Shown here: in pieces, positions 43,872 to 55,015 of the stretch
Numbering within the stretch: the stretch's first letter is position 1
How the letters are laid out: the number at the start of each line of letters is the position of its first letter
From: Xiphydria camelus
Lineage: Eukaryota > Arthropoda > Insecta > Hymenoptera > Xiphydriidae
Length of the DNA: 64,000 nucleotides
Assembly: GCA_963678675.1 (NCBI GenBank)
Contig: OY783193.1
Location: 21,817,309 to 21,881,308 of the forward strand
Direction: 5' to 3'
The notes under the pieces: generated by a model
What the model was told of the DNA's origin: nothing
Database searches by the model: none
What the model saw: the letters and a program-made list of their open reading frames with translations, nothing else
Translations under genes and position numbers: made by a program

Positions 43872-46110
43872 ATTCGTGATGTCGTGACATCTGTCGCAGG
43901 TAGAAAAACATTGAAGTCTAAAAGTCGACTTTATGATATCTGTCGAAGCGAACAGGAAAAATTTGTAAATGATTATAATCCAACAGTTCTTTTAGCATGG
44001 GAAGGTAACATGGATATACAGTTCTGTGCAGAACAATCTAAAATTATTACCGAATATATAACGAAATATGGAACAAAAGGTGAAAAAGCTCACGTAGCAG
44101 ATTCCTGGAATGCCATTAGCTCTAGCAAGTCACTAAATTCACGTCTTTGGTCATTTGCGACCAAGTCTCTTTCTCATCGAGTATGTGGTGTTTTTGAGGC
44201 CGCAGATACTTTGCTTGGAATTTCTCTATACGGAACTGATTCGAAAACAACAATAAAATGGTTGAATGTGAACGAAATAAGAAGCAGAAAGTTGAAAAAG
44301 CATCAAGAAATTAAGAATTTGCAGGAAGACGCTACAAATATATTCTACCAGAATTTATTTGATGACTTTTATCCAAATAGACCAAAGGAGTTGGAACACT
44401 GTTGTCTATACGACTTTGCAAAACGGTATGACTTTGTCTATACCGAGCCGAAGGATGAAAATGTCGAATATTATTGTATATCGAGGACAAAGTTCTTAAG
44501 AAAACGAAAATGGCCATGCTTAGTTAACCACTACAAATACAAAGCCACAATTTATCCAGAAAAGTATTTCTTTGCATTTTTATTCCTTTTTAAGCCGTGG
44601 AGAGACCAAAATGAATTAAAAAATGGCTTTCCTTCCTATGCTGATGCTTTAGATAATGTTAAATCTTCCCTACAAAATGCAATGAAGTACCATCAAAAGA
44701 GACAGGAAATCGAAGAAGCTCGCCAGTACGTCGAAGAGCTAATTCAACAAAAAATGGATGACAATCTGAACGCTGTCCCACATGACGAAGATTTATTACA
44801 ATTCGATGCCGCTGTAGTTGACGAAGCCATGAAAGAATTCAAAGAAATCAATGGCAATGTGCCAGAAGTTGATATAGCCGATACTATAAGGCAAATAAAC
44901 GCTGATCAGAGACGGGTTTTTGAAAAAGTCACAGATACTCTACAATCTCCAGATAAAGTTCTCCGTTTATATGTCAGCGGAGAGGGTGGAACGGGGAAAA
45001 GTTTTATTATACATGCCATTCGAAATTGGGCTAAGCAAATTTTACAAAAGAATGTCGCTGTCTCAGCTCCTACAGGTATTGCGGCATTTTCTATTCGGGG
45101 ACTGACAATACATAGGATTTTTCAATTACCGGTAGAACACGGCAATACTCCTAAGTATCGCGCACTGTCAGATACGGTGCTGAAGAAATTGCGCAAAGAT
45201 TTACGAAATGTTGCATTAATTGTAATCGATGAAGTATCAATGATATCAAATATAACGCTATTGTACATTCACTTGCGTTTGGCTGAAATATTTGATACTG
45301 GTGACAGTGATGATGGTTGGTTTGGAAGAAAACATATTCTTCTGTTCGGAGATTTGTTGCAATTGCCGCTTGTACATGAGAATCCAGCGTTCATGCATAT
45401 TTCGTCAAACGAAATGAAAGAGTACGTGGGATCGTACGGAAAGTACAACTTATGGGCGAATTTATTTGAATTTGATGAACTAAGAATTAACATGAGGCAA
45501 AAGGGTGATACTGTATATCGTGATTTGTTACGTAGAATTCGTATAGGATTGATCACAAAACGCGATATACAATTATTACAGACAAAAAAATAACCTTCTA
45601 CAGTTCTACCACATATGGCAGATTACAAGAACTCTGTAATTTCATTTCCACTTTGCCTGCTGAGACCGTCTGCTTGTTTCCGACTCGTAACATGTGCGAG
45701 GTTTTGAATAATGAAATGCTGAACATTCTTCCAACTGAACAGATAGAACTCGTTGCACATGACTCGATAGAATGTAAATCTTTTCTACAAGAAAAAGTAA
45801 AAAAATTGCTTCATACGAATGAAGAAGACTGTTCCCGCTCTGGTGGTTTGCCCAAAATTGTAACTATCAAAATAGGCGCAAAAGTAATGTTAACAAGAAA
45901 TATTGATGTCACTAAAGGGTTAGTAAATGGTGCCATTGCTACATTGGAGTCTATAACAAGGAACATTGATATTCAGAGTAATATTGACAGTATGACATTA
46001 CGATTAGCGTCCGGAGCTCTACATACCATTGAAAAAGTGAGTGTAAAATTTGTTATTATCGGAGGAGCATTCATCACTCGCAGTTTCCCATATGTTTAAG
46101 TTACGCCATC
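43872..46110 (+). pseudogene. Helitron catalytic Tyr segment and PIF1-type helicase
   Basis: 'SVAGRKTLKSKSRLYDI' leads to 'KIITEYITKYGTKGEKAH'. Its two tyrosines spaced by three residues (codons near 44055 and 44067) fit the paired Rep nucleophiles. Helicase motifs follow: Walker A 'GEGGTGKS' near 44980, Walker B 'LIVIDEVSM' near 45220 and 'LLFGDLLQLP' near 45345. A frame change in 'gacaaaaaaataacc' (near 45590) leads to 'FYSSTTYGRLQ.LCNFI' and 'NIDVTKGLVNGAIATL' (near 45900). A second shift near 46090 leads to motif VI. Superfamily 1 helicases of this type unwind the donor strand. Confidence 0.88.
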
Positions 46111-47218
46111 ACTGTGCATAAATCGCAAGGTTTGAGTTTGAAAACTGCGGTCGTAGATTCTGGGAATAGCGTGTTTTCTCATGGGCAAACGTATGTTGCT
46201 CTTTCGAGAGTTACGTCTCTTGAAGGGCTACATTTGATAAATTTCGATCCATCTTCTATTAAAGCAAGTACACAAGCTATTGTAGAATATAATAGATTGC
46301 GAAGCATGTACAGACCTGATTTACCGCAAGAAGACATACCGAATTATCATGTTCATAAGGTAGTCGACATGAGATGGACTCCATTTGCAGGTCCACTCCG
46401 AATTCAAGATTCTGAAGATACGAATATTAGCATAGCGTTGGTACAAAATTTCCATGGCCTGCCGAATGCAGATGGAGTGTCTTGCTATGCAAATTCAGCT
46501 TTGCAATGCATATTTAATTGTTTCCCCATGAGGAATGAAATTTTACAGTTGCCCGAAAACCATATTTTACGTACGACATTACAAAATTATTTATCCAACG
46601 TTACGCCAAACCATTCATCCGCAATACTTGCAGTCAGAAATTTCGTCGAGCCAACTATTTATGGCTGTCAAGAACAGCAAGATGTTGCAGAATTCATCAC
46701 ACATTTGTTCATGACAACACCTGAACTACAGAGAACCGTCGAATACACAACCATATTCAAAACAAGATGTATGAATCCACAATGCGCATCAACAAATACA
46801 GGAGAAGAAACAAACAATATGATATCATTACCAGTTAATATAGCAATGAATAAATCTGTTACTCTACAAGACATTTTAAATGACTCCTTCGGAAAATGGG
46901 AAACAGTGAGTGCTCGTTGTGACAAATGTCCATGTGAGAAGAAAACTAAGAAGACTTCAATTATTACAGCTGGTCCTATTTTAATTATACATCTCAAATT
47001 ATTTCATAGAAATGAAGGGATAACATCCAAAATAACGACATGCAAAATCAAAGAAGTACCTTCATATGCACTAACAATCGAAGGAATTTCATACAAAGTA
47101 ATTGCAGCAATCTTGCATACAGGAACATTTGATGGTGGTCACTATATTACTACGTTAAGACAAAAAAATCTTGGGTTAGAGTCGATGATTTAAAAGTCGA
47201 CGACAACAAAATTGCATA
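46092..47218 (+). pseudogene. Helicase motif VI fused to a ubiquitin-specific protease (C19)
   Basis: 'HKSQGLSLKTAVVDSG' and 'TYVALSRVTSLEGLHLI' are PIF1 motifs V/VI, and 'VEYNRLRSMYRPDL' ends the helicase. A USP domain follows without a break. The Cys box is 'LPNADGVSCYANSALQCIFN' (Cys codon near 46484), the finger is a Cys-x4-Cys pair ('CMNPQC') plus 'CDKCPC', and the His box is 'HTGTFDGGHY' (near 47142). A slip in the A-run near 47163 puts the last part ('SWVRVDDLKVDD') into another frame before the stop at about 47218. USP enzymes remove ubiquitin. Both key residues are present. Confidence 0.85.
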
Positions 47219-47570
47219 GCCAAGGAATTCGAAAAACGTGTACATATTATTCCTTTCTAGATTGTAACAACTTTGCTTGAATTATTGCTTACATATTGTA
47301 CATCAGCATTTGCTCTTTTTCCTTGATATATATATAATAAACCCAAAAAAACATTTCCCAAATGTAAAATGGCATAATACACCCAAAAAAACATTTCCCA
47401 AATTTAAAATGGTGGGTCGAGAGAGAAAGAGTGTGCCTTTTCTGCCTACACAGGGTGACTTGAATTAACAAAAAAAAGTGATACCCCCTTCCCCCCAAAA
47501 AAAAACATTTTCCAAATGTAAAATGGTGGGTCGAGAGAGAAAGGCGATCCTTACCTGCCTACAAAATGAG
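47219..47570. repeat. Three related units downstream of the Helitron ORF
   Basis: 'aaaaaaacatttcccaaatgtaaaatgg' occurs at about 47345, 47383 and 47500; the last two are followed by 'tgggtcgagagagaaag'. Probably Helitron 3' untranslated sequence that has partly duplicated. Confidence 0.55.
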
Positions 47571-47574
47571 GTTT

Positions 47575-47925
47575 CAACAAACAAACAAAAATAATATCAA
47601 CAAGCTGCAGCTTTAAGTCGCGAAAGATATGATCACATTAAACAATTTCTGAAGAAAAAAAAATGTATACCACCCTCACACCACCCCCTTAAACTCACTC
47701 GACAGCCCGCTTCTGTAACAGCAAACGGAGCTATTGATTGGTGCGATGGACGTTGAGCATTCTTCTTCTTATCGCTAATCGCAAAAGCGGGCTGTCGAGT
47801 GAGTTTAAGGGGGTGGCGAGGGTGGTATACATTTTTTTTTCTTCAGAAATTGTTTAATGTGATCATATCTGTCGCGACTAAAAGCTGCAGCTTGTTGATA
47901 TCATTTTTGTTTGTTTGTACAGACA
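47575..47925. repeat. Palindrome with a captured Helitron 5' piece in the loop
   Basis: The arms 47575-47718 and 47780-47925 ('aagcgggctgtcgagtgagtttaaggggg' and complement) are nearly perfect. The loop (about 47728-47776) carries 'gagctattgattggtgcgatgg' and the next 27 bp, almost identical to 36415-36463 at the start of the Helitron reading frame. Confidence 0.8.
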
Positions 47926-48224
47926 AACCTGAGTATACATGTGGTCACATGTACACTCAGGTTTGCCTGTATAAGCGACCGGCGCAGTCTTCTTTCGCAC
48001 CACCCAGGGTACGCAGCTCACTTCACACACGCTGTTCACCTCACTCTGAGTCACCACGCGTCACACTGCGTCTCAACGTTCGCTTGGCCTAATAAGAGAA
48101 CATTGTGTCGGCAACGGCAGTGACGCATAGCCCACGTGGGTTTTCGATGCTCGAAAAAACTTTTTTATATAATAGAGAGACGTTTCAAAACAATTCAAGG
48201 AATCAATTTATATTTTATATACCA

Positions 48225-48259
48225 GTAAGAGAGAGAGCAAGGGGGGAGGGAGAGAGAGG

Positions 48260-48305
<46 letters not shown>
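48225..48305. repeat. (AG)n-rich simple repeat
   Basis: A purine run of mixed GGGA/AG units (48225-48265) passes into (AG)n to 48304. A short open frame that covers it is low-complexity and not a gene. Confidence 0.9.
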
Positions 48306-48308
<3 letters not shown>

Positions 48309-48373
48309 TATATTCAATTCGGCATTTTAATTCCTCGCTTGTTTTCATCATTCCTTTAAAGTTTTTCCACGCT

Positions 48374-49243
48374 CATCAAGAGACACGGCAGTGTCCCGCG
48401 ACATATTCGTTCAAGTAGTTTCGCGCTCAGACACGACAGCGCTGATGTCGCGAGCACCCGTGTATCTTTACGGGAAAAATGTCTGCCCCCTTCACCCCTC
48501 AATTTTAACATCGAATTTTCTCAATAAATATATGGTTATAACCAAAACTATGCTTAGTTACGCCATATAAATCGACTATTCTCTATCGATAGAGACCAGA
48601 GTAAATGTTGTAAGTTACATATTAACAGAGATTTTTCCTTAGCAACGCGAAGCCAAGCCCCTTGCGCCTAAAAGTCGAGAATCCGATTTCTCGGGCGATA
48701 TATACATGTCAAAATCTCACAAAAATTCCGCCTACCTTCGGCGATAGTCGGCCATGATCGGAAATATGTACACAGATACGGCCACATGCATACGCCATCA
48801 AATGTATGTGAGAGTGTGTGAGAGAATATATTCCTTAAATGTTTGGGTATTTTCAAAGTTAATAAAATATTTCCATTCGCGAAACGATTAACCTCGCGTT
48901 TATTTCGATCCTCGGACGAGCTTGTTAATAAAATGTAAAAATTCAGTGTAATCGAAGTTATGAATCTCAATAGTGGTGAATATGACAGACGCTCCGTATA
49001 GTTTAATAATCGTTTTTTTTTTTCGATAATCGAGATAGTGAACGGATGCAGTGCTGTGTTTCTCTGGTTGCCTGTGCATAAAGAGCAGGAAAGGAGACGG
49101 CAGTATCTCAGAAGAATTACCACCAGATAAGTTTAATTGCCATCTGACAGCTTTAACCTCACTTTCGATGGAAGGACAATTATCTCTTTGTGATAATTCT
49201 ATTTTTTGTTTCAGCGTCATGCGAGTACGAGACGAATCTATGG
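48374..49243 (+). repeat. Long inverted repeat, right arm
   Basis: Partner of 42013-42886, in opposite orientation. Its terminus, 'tcaagagacacggcagtgtcccgcg', matches the complement of the left arm's inner end. The outer end stops in 'cgtcatgcgagtacgagacgaat', next to a copy of the 'gccgtggaga.aaaaataggagat' repeat. Confidence 0.8.
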
Positions 49244-49597
49244 CTTTTCTTCTCTGTCACAACCAAAGCCGTGGGAGAAAAATAGGAGATGCAATGGAAT
49301 TGAATCACACAACAATCAAGTAATTACTTTATCATTATTTTTTCTCTATCGATATATTTCCCCTTTCGTACTATTACATGTTCCAATTTACACACCGACC
49401 TGTCAAATCTGAAGTGTACATGTACCTCACTTCTATTGCATCTGTCCTTCGTCTCCGTTGTAACGACAGTCAATGAGGAATCACTGATACCGATTAGGGT
49501 CCGAGGGTTATTCCTTATTCTTTCTAGCACAGAGCATCGATATTTTACTGCACCTGTTTTCTTCTGGGACTTCCTAAAATAATTATAAAAACCCCAT

Positions 49598-50422
49598 ATG
49601 GTTGTTATTTACAATTTGTTACAGATCGTATGCGAACCCGAGAGGCTTTCTTTCGAACGAAGGATCATCCACTTGTTGTTCCAAGAACCAGTTGCATTAG
49701 TTCATTTGGCGAGCTGGATCTGCTGTCTCGAGTGCATGGACGTGTGCACTTTAAATGGATATTTTGTAATTTCCATCGTTACATCAGAGGCGAAGAAGAG
49801 ATGAAATAGAAGTGAGGTACATGTACATTTCACGTTTGATAGGTTGGTTTCTAAATTGGAACTTCTGATAGAATAATACGAAAGAGGAAATATATCGATA
49901 AAGGAAAAATAATAATAAAGTAGTTACTACATTATTGTAATCTAATTCCATTGTATCCCTTACTTTTCTGCCACGACTTTGATCGTTGATAGTGAAGAAA
50001 AATCAAATTTATTGGTTGATCCATCTACTATCAACAATCAAAGTTGCGGCAGAAAAATAAAGGATACACAATAGAATTGGATTACAATAATGCAGTAACT
50101 ACTTTATTATTATTTTTTCTTTATCGATATATTTTCTCTTTCGTATTATACTATCAGAAGTTCCAATTTATATACCAACCTATCAAACGTGAAGTGTACA
50201 TGTACCTCACTTCTATTTCATCTCTTCTTCGCCTCTGATGTAACAATGGAAATTACAAAATATCCATTTAAAGTGGCACACGTCCATGCACTCGAGATAG
50301 CAGATCCAGCTCGCCGAATGAACTAATGCAACTGGTTCTTGAAACAACAAGTGGATGATCCCTTGTTCGAAAGAAATCCCCTCGGGTTCGCATACGATCT
50401 GTAACAAATTGTAAATAACATA
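49598..50422. repeat. Hairpin with arms of about 390 bp
   Basis: 'gttatttacaatttgttacagatcgtatgcgaacccgag' (49601) is inverted at 50384-50420. The arms stay paired through 'tccacttgttgttcc.agaaccagttgcattagttcat', 'ctcgagtgcatggacgtg' and 'aaatatccatttaaagt'. A third, partial copy of the same sequence lies at 51300-51420. Confidence 0.8.
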
Positions 50423-51780
50423 ATCATTTGCAGTTTCACTATTTAAAATATACGGAACTTACTCAACGTAGAAATTAAGAAACTATATTAATCTGAGTTA
50501 ACCAATTCTAATGACAGAATTATTAAAAATGATATATTTCATCTTTCGTGTTATACTATCACAAGTTCCAATTTATATGCCGACCTGTCAAACGTGAAGT
50601 GTACATGTACCTCACTTCTATTTCATCTCTTCTTCGCCTCTAGTGTAACGATGGAAATTACAAAATATCATAACTTTTCTGTAACATTTCTGCAATATTT
50701 TACAATATTCGTGAATACTACCGTATGTTAGAAATATATATTTCTCGATAAATTCGCGAATGTTGCGAAACATCATAGAAACGTTTCGGTCTCATTACGT
50801 AGAAATATCTCCTCGATAAGGTACAGCTCGATAAGATTGTACTTGTCAGGGCTGAATTATATAGGGTTTTTATAATTATTTTAGGAAGTCCCAGAAGAAT
50901 ACAGGTGCAGCAAAATATCGATGCTGTCCTAGAAAGAATGAGGAATAACCCTCGAACCCTAATCGATATCAGTGATTCCTCATTGACGTTCGTTACACCA
51001 GAGTTGAAGAAAAGATGAAATAGAAGTGAGGTACATGTACACTTCACTTTTAACAGGTCGGTATATAAATTTGAACTTGAGTGATAGTATAATACGAAAG
51101 ATGAAATATATCACTTTTAATAATTCTGTCATTATTATCTATAGAATTTGTTAACTCAGATTAATATAGTTTCTTAATTTCTATGTAGAGTAAGATGGGT
51201 ATATTTTAAATAGTGAAATAGTGAATATAATTGTGTTATTTATAATTTGTTACAGAAATAAACGTACTGCTATTGAATTCCACCCAGAAGGACTCCAAAT
51301 CATGTGCGAACCCGAGGGGGTTTCTTTTGAACGAGGGATCGTCCACTTGTTGTTCCAAGAACCAGCTGCATTAGTTTATTCGGTGGGTTAGATCTGCTGC
51401 CTCGAGTGCATGGACGTGCGTTCATCCTTCAATATCCTCCCTACCATGATCTGCTGATTCTAACCTCTGTTGCCACAGCCGAATGCTCGTCGAAGGTTAT
51501 TCCTTATTCTTTCTAGCACAGATCTATATTATGCTGCATCTGTATTCTTCTGGGACTTCCTAAAATAATTATAAAAACCCCATATAATTCAGCTCTGAGA
51601 AGTACAATCTTATGGAGGAAATCTTTCGATGTAATGATTCCGAAATGTTTCTATGATATTTTGCAACATTCGCGAATTTATCAAGAAATATATATTTCTA
51701 ACATACGGTAGTATTCACGAATATTGCAAAATATCGCAGAAATGTTACAGAAAAGTTACTTGCAAAAACGTGCTTTGTAG
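50405..51780. repeat. Interlocked inverted repeats
   Basis: 50430-50640 pairs with 50995-51230 ('agaaattaagaaactatattaatctgagtta' and complement). 50655-50960 pairs with 51490-51780 ('attttaggaagtcccagaagaatacaggtgcagca', 'cgtgaatactaccgtatgttagaaatatatatttct' and complements). The two pairings overlap in position, so they cannot all form at once. Confidence 0.75.
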
Positions 51781-52234
51781 GATGTAAATGATTATACCAG
51801 AGGCGAAGAAGAGATGAAATAAAAGTGAGGTACATGTACATTTCACGTTTGACAGATCGGTATATAAATTGGAACTTGTGATAGTATAATACGAAAGAGG
51901 AAATATATAAATAAAGAAAAAATAATAATAAAGTAGTTACTCCATTATTGTAATCCAATTCCATTGTGTATCCCTTATTTTTCTGCCACGACTTTGATTG
52001 TTGATAGTGGATGGATCAGCCAATACATTTAATTTTTATTCACTATCAACAATCAGTCGCGGCAGAAAAATAAGGGATACAATGGAATTGGATTATAGTA
52101 ATGTAGTAACTACTTTATTATTATTTTTTCTTTATCGATACATATTTCCTCTTTCGTATTATACTATCCCAAGTTCGAATTTATATACCGACCTGTCAAA
52201 CGTGAAGTGTACATGTACCTCACTTTTATTTCAT

Positions 52235-53050
52235 TAAGTATTACTGCAGAACGAGTAGGTAAGAAGATTTTCATGAAGACTCATGATTTTTTGATTTGTC
52301 ATCTCGTACAGGTGCAACCGAAGAGGATCTAGCTCGTGTCCTGTCCACATAAAGATGACTCGATGGACATTGGAGAATGTCAGACTTGTCACCGAGCGCC
52401 TATATCCCACGGTACATTAATTGCAATACGCGTTTCTCCTTTCAACTATTCCAGCGTTAAATAACTTTTACTTCTTTCAAGCTAATAACCTTTTTTGAAC
52501 TGTTCGTGGTAGGTGTCAGCGATTGATAATAGCTACTCGTCGTAGACAAGTTCGTCTATTAAAACTAAAAGGCAATTCGGTGTACCGAACTACTACTGCG
52601 ATAATGTGCCCGAGCTCACGGTCTATTCTGCGATTAACATTAACGTAATCGTGATTATACTCGGGTGATGGGTGTTCCAAAAGAGGTAAAGTTGATACTA
52701 AACATCGGATGCTGTAAGCTGACTTGCTAGTGTATGCTTTGCAACTGGAATATCATCGCAGGAATAATTTGTCTACGATTAGTCACAATAATTGATCGCT
52801 GCTCCCTACGATGAACAGTTTGTACAAGGTAAATACTTTGAAAGAAGTGAAAGTTATTTAAAGCAGGAATAATTGAAACGAAAAGCGCATATTGCAATAA
52901 ATGTACCGTGGATAATAGGCGCTCGGTGACAAGTCTGATATTCTCCGATGTCCATCGAGTCATCTTTTTACGGACAGGACACGAGCTAGGTCCTCTTCAG
53001 TTGCACCTGTACGAGATGACATGTCAGAATCTGCAGTAATACTTAATGAG
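52235..53050. repeat. Inverted pair of repeat Y
   Basis: 52235-52470 and 52850-53045 are inverted copies of the repeat also present at 40120-40290. About 380 bp of unrecognised DNA lies between them. Confidence 0.75.
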
Positions 53051-53484
53051 ATAAAAGTGAGGTACATGTACACTTCACGTTTGACAGGTCGGTATATAAA
53101 TTCGAACTTGGAATAGTATAATACGAAAGAGGGACTATATCGATAAAGAAAAAATAATAATAAAGTAGTTACTACATTACTGTAATCCAATTCCATTGTA
53201 TCCCTTATTTTTCTGCCACGACTTTGATAGTTGATAGTGAATAAAAATCAAATTTATTAGCTGATCCATCCACTATCAACAATCAAAGTCGTGGCAGAAA
53301 AATAAGGAATACACAATAAAATTGGATTACAATAATGGAGTAACTACTTTAAACACTTGGGGAAACTCACCGAAGAAACCCGCGAATAATTATCTTATCA
53401 CTTGTACACTTGATTTCGAGGTTACATGCATGATTTGACAGCTACCGGGAGATCAGGGGGGCCTTTCTCGAGTCACTCGTATCT

Positions 53485-53628
53485 TTGCGTGCACGCAACT
53501 CAGCGAAGAGACCAATCAGGTTCAAGTATTCCGTTGCGGCGGGGTTCCTGATTGGTCTACTCGCTAAGAAACGTATACGCATCTTTGCGAGTAGACCAAT
53601 CAGGACCCCCCCACCACAACGGAATACT
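53485..53628. mobile_element. Palindromic fragment related to the 5482-5658 MITE
   Basis: 'gaccaatcagg.tcaagtattccgttg', its complement 'cctgattggtctactcgc', then 'gcgagtagaccaatcagg' and 'caccacaacggaatacttg' form a composite hairpin. The same phrases make up the loop of the 5482-5658 MITE. It abuts the USP fragment directly, so one probably landed in the other. Confidence 0.6.
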
Positions 53629-54061
53629 TGATCTGCAACAGTTAATAGATGATTTTTATTCGCATTGGCATGATTATGATGATATTTGCAATGAATGTTC
53701 TACTCGGATTGAAATGAGTCGTAAGGTCAGCATCGAAGTTGTAAATGATGTAGTAATAATTACATTAAATTTATTTATGAGTAAGGGCGAAATTTCAGCG
53801 GTGCATGCAAAAGGATTTCTTAAAACTATTCCAACGTCTCGAGTTAATATATGTAACAACATATATACTGTCATAAGTGGTATCTTTACATGTGATGAAA
53901 CAATTCGTCATGGTCATTGGAAGAGTATACTTAGAGAGAGAGTTGAAGGTAAAACTTCTTCATGGATTTCTGTAGACGACCAAAATATAAGAAAAATCCT
54001 ATGGCCTGTAAATTCGAAAGCGGTATATGTTTTATTTCTCCAAAATACTAAGGCAAAGTGA
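53629..54061 (+). pseudogene. Orphan USP C-terminal half (second Helitron copy)
   Basis: The reading 'FYSHWHDYDDICNECSTRIEMSRKVSIE', 'DVVIITLNLFMSK' and 'GIFTCDETIRHGHWKSILRE' continues to 'SSWISVDDQNIRKILWPVNSKAVYVLFLQN' and a stop at 54059-54061. It corresponds to the zinc-finger, His-box and C-terminal strand of the USP domain at 46.5-47.2 kb, with 'CNEC' and 'GHW' in the expected places, but differs widely in sequence. The Cys box and all Helitron upstream parts are missing. A Met at 53552 lies in the adjoining palindrome and is not the real start. Confidence 0.75.
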
Positions 54062-54196
54062 AAAATATAAGGGCTTTCTAGTCTATAAATCCCTTTCAAA
54101 ATATCACGAGAATAAATCAAAAGTAAGTAAGTGGTTATAATTAATTGGCTCGTATCGGTATAAAATGTGAGACTTTAATTTTGTGGTAATAGAAAG

Positions 54197-54537
54197 CTAT
54201 TCTTCTACATGTACGTATTCTCCTCATGAATAAATTCCAAAAAGTAATGAAATCCCCCCACAAAAACAGATTCTCTGTAAAAAAAAGGCGGCATGTTCAT
54301 TCAGTGACAACAAAAATTGATACCTACGTAAAATACTCTCCAAAAAAGATTTGAAATCAATTAAGATCGCCATGTTCAAGAGTTATATATAAAAACTAAA
54401 AGGCATCATTTGAAAGGGAAATTATTGTAAATCAAGTGACTACAAAATTCGACTAAAAAAATTTATAAAAAAATTTTAATAAAAAAGAACTTGCCGCGTT
54501 TAAGTTTTCATATTTTGTCCACTATACCGAATAATTG
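54197..54537 (+). repeat. Dispersed repeat X, copy 3 (lacks the MITE)
   Basis: 'agctattcttctacatgtacgtat...cctcatgaataaattccaaaaagtaatg' followed by the body of repeat X, ending in 'tttaagttttcatattttgtccactataccgaataattgg'. It provides the unoccupied version of the MITE site at 39816-40036. Confidence 0.75.
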
Positions 54538-54564
54538 GTACCCATACGACACACGTACGTACCA

Positions 54565-55015
54565 TATACATATATTATACGTAGATTTATATACGTATAT
54601 ACGTATCAAATACGTATATGAAATGTATATTTTATGTAGACTTTACGGCTTAGTGACCGGCTATAATATGTAGTATATACGTATAATATACGTAACCGTA
54701 TACGTAATATATACGTAAATAATATGTAAATTTATATACGTGTATACGTATACATATATACGTACTATGTGCGTATATGAAATGTATATTTTATGTAGAT
54801 TTTACGGCTTAGTGGCCGGCTATAATATGTAGTATATACGTATAATATACGTAACCGTATACGTAATATATACGTAAATAATATGTAAATTTATATACGT
54901 GTATACGTATACATATATACGTACTATGTGCGTATATGAAATGTATATTTTATGTAGATTTTATGGCTTAGTAACCGGCTACAATATGTAGTATATACAT
55001 ATAATATGTAAAATA
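54565..55015. repeat. 159-bp tandem repeat, about three units
   Basis: 'aaatgtatattttatgtaga' occurs at 54621, 54780 and 54939, an exact 159-bp period. Each unit is full of TACGTATA-type palindromes and a 'cggcttagtgaccggctat' segment. Similar 'atatacgtat' sequence lies at 62280-62480, on the far side of the CACTA genes, so this may be CACTA subterminal repeat. Confidence 0.85.

Larger units (their letters stand above)
36433..47218 (+). mobile_element. Helitron with Ulp1 and USP protease domains
   Basis: Read in order on the plus strand: Ulp1/C48-like protease, a basic/coiled region, a Cys-rich segment, a DUF6570-like domain, then (after a 3.84-kb interruption) HUH Rep, PIF1-type helicase and a C19 ubiquitin-specific protease. 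Rep plus helicase is the defining Helitron pair for rolling-circle transposition. At least five frameshifts and the interruption make this copy inactive. I could not place the 5' TC or 3' hairpin-CTRR ends. Whether the Ulp1-like part and RepHel are one protein in the active ancestor cannot be told here. Confidence 0.85.
49244..53360. repeat. Mosaic of hairpins built from a few repeat families
   Basis: A unit of about 190 bp ('gccacgactttgat...', 'attggattacaataatg.agtaactactttatta', 'gtgaagtgtacatgtacctcacttctatttcat') occurs at about 49268, 49815(-), 50040, 50530, 51000(-), 51790(-), 52060, 53045(-) and 53285. Pairs of units face each other across a short spacer ('atagtgaa.aaaaatcaaattta.t.gctgatccatc.actatcaacaatcaaag') at 49975-50060, 51985-52065 and 53215-53300. 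No coding sequence was recognised. Confidence 0.75.

Noticed and set aside
49244..53360. CRISPR-like or satellite array
   Set aside because: Copies are irregularly spaced, alternate in orientation and have no constant spacer length; this is a eukaryotic repeat mosaic.
54518..54540. 'cactatacc' as the left CACTA terminus
   Set aside because: The same sequence belongs to dispersed repeat X (also near 39494-39515), so it is not specific to the CACTA element.
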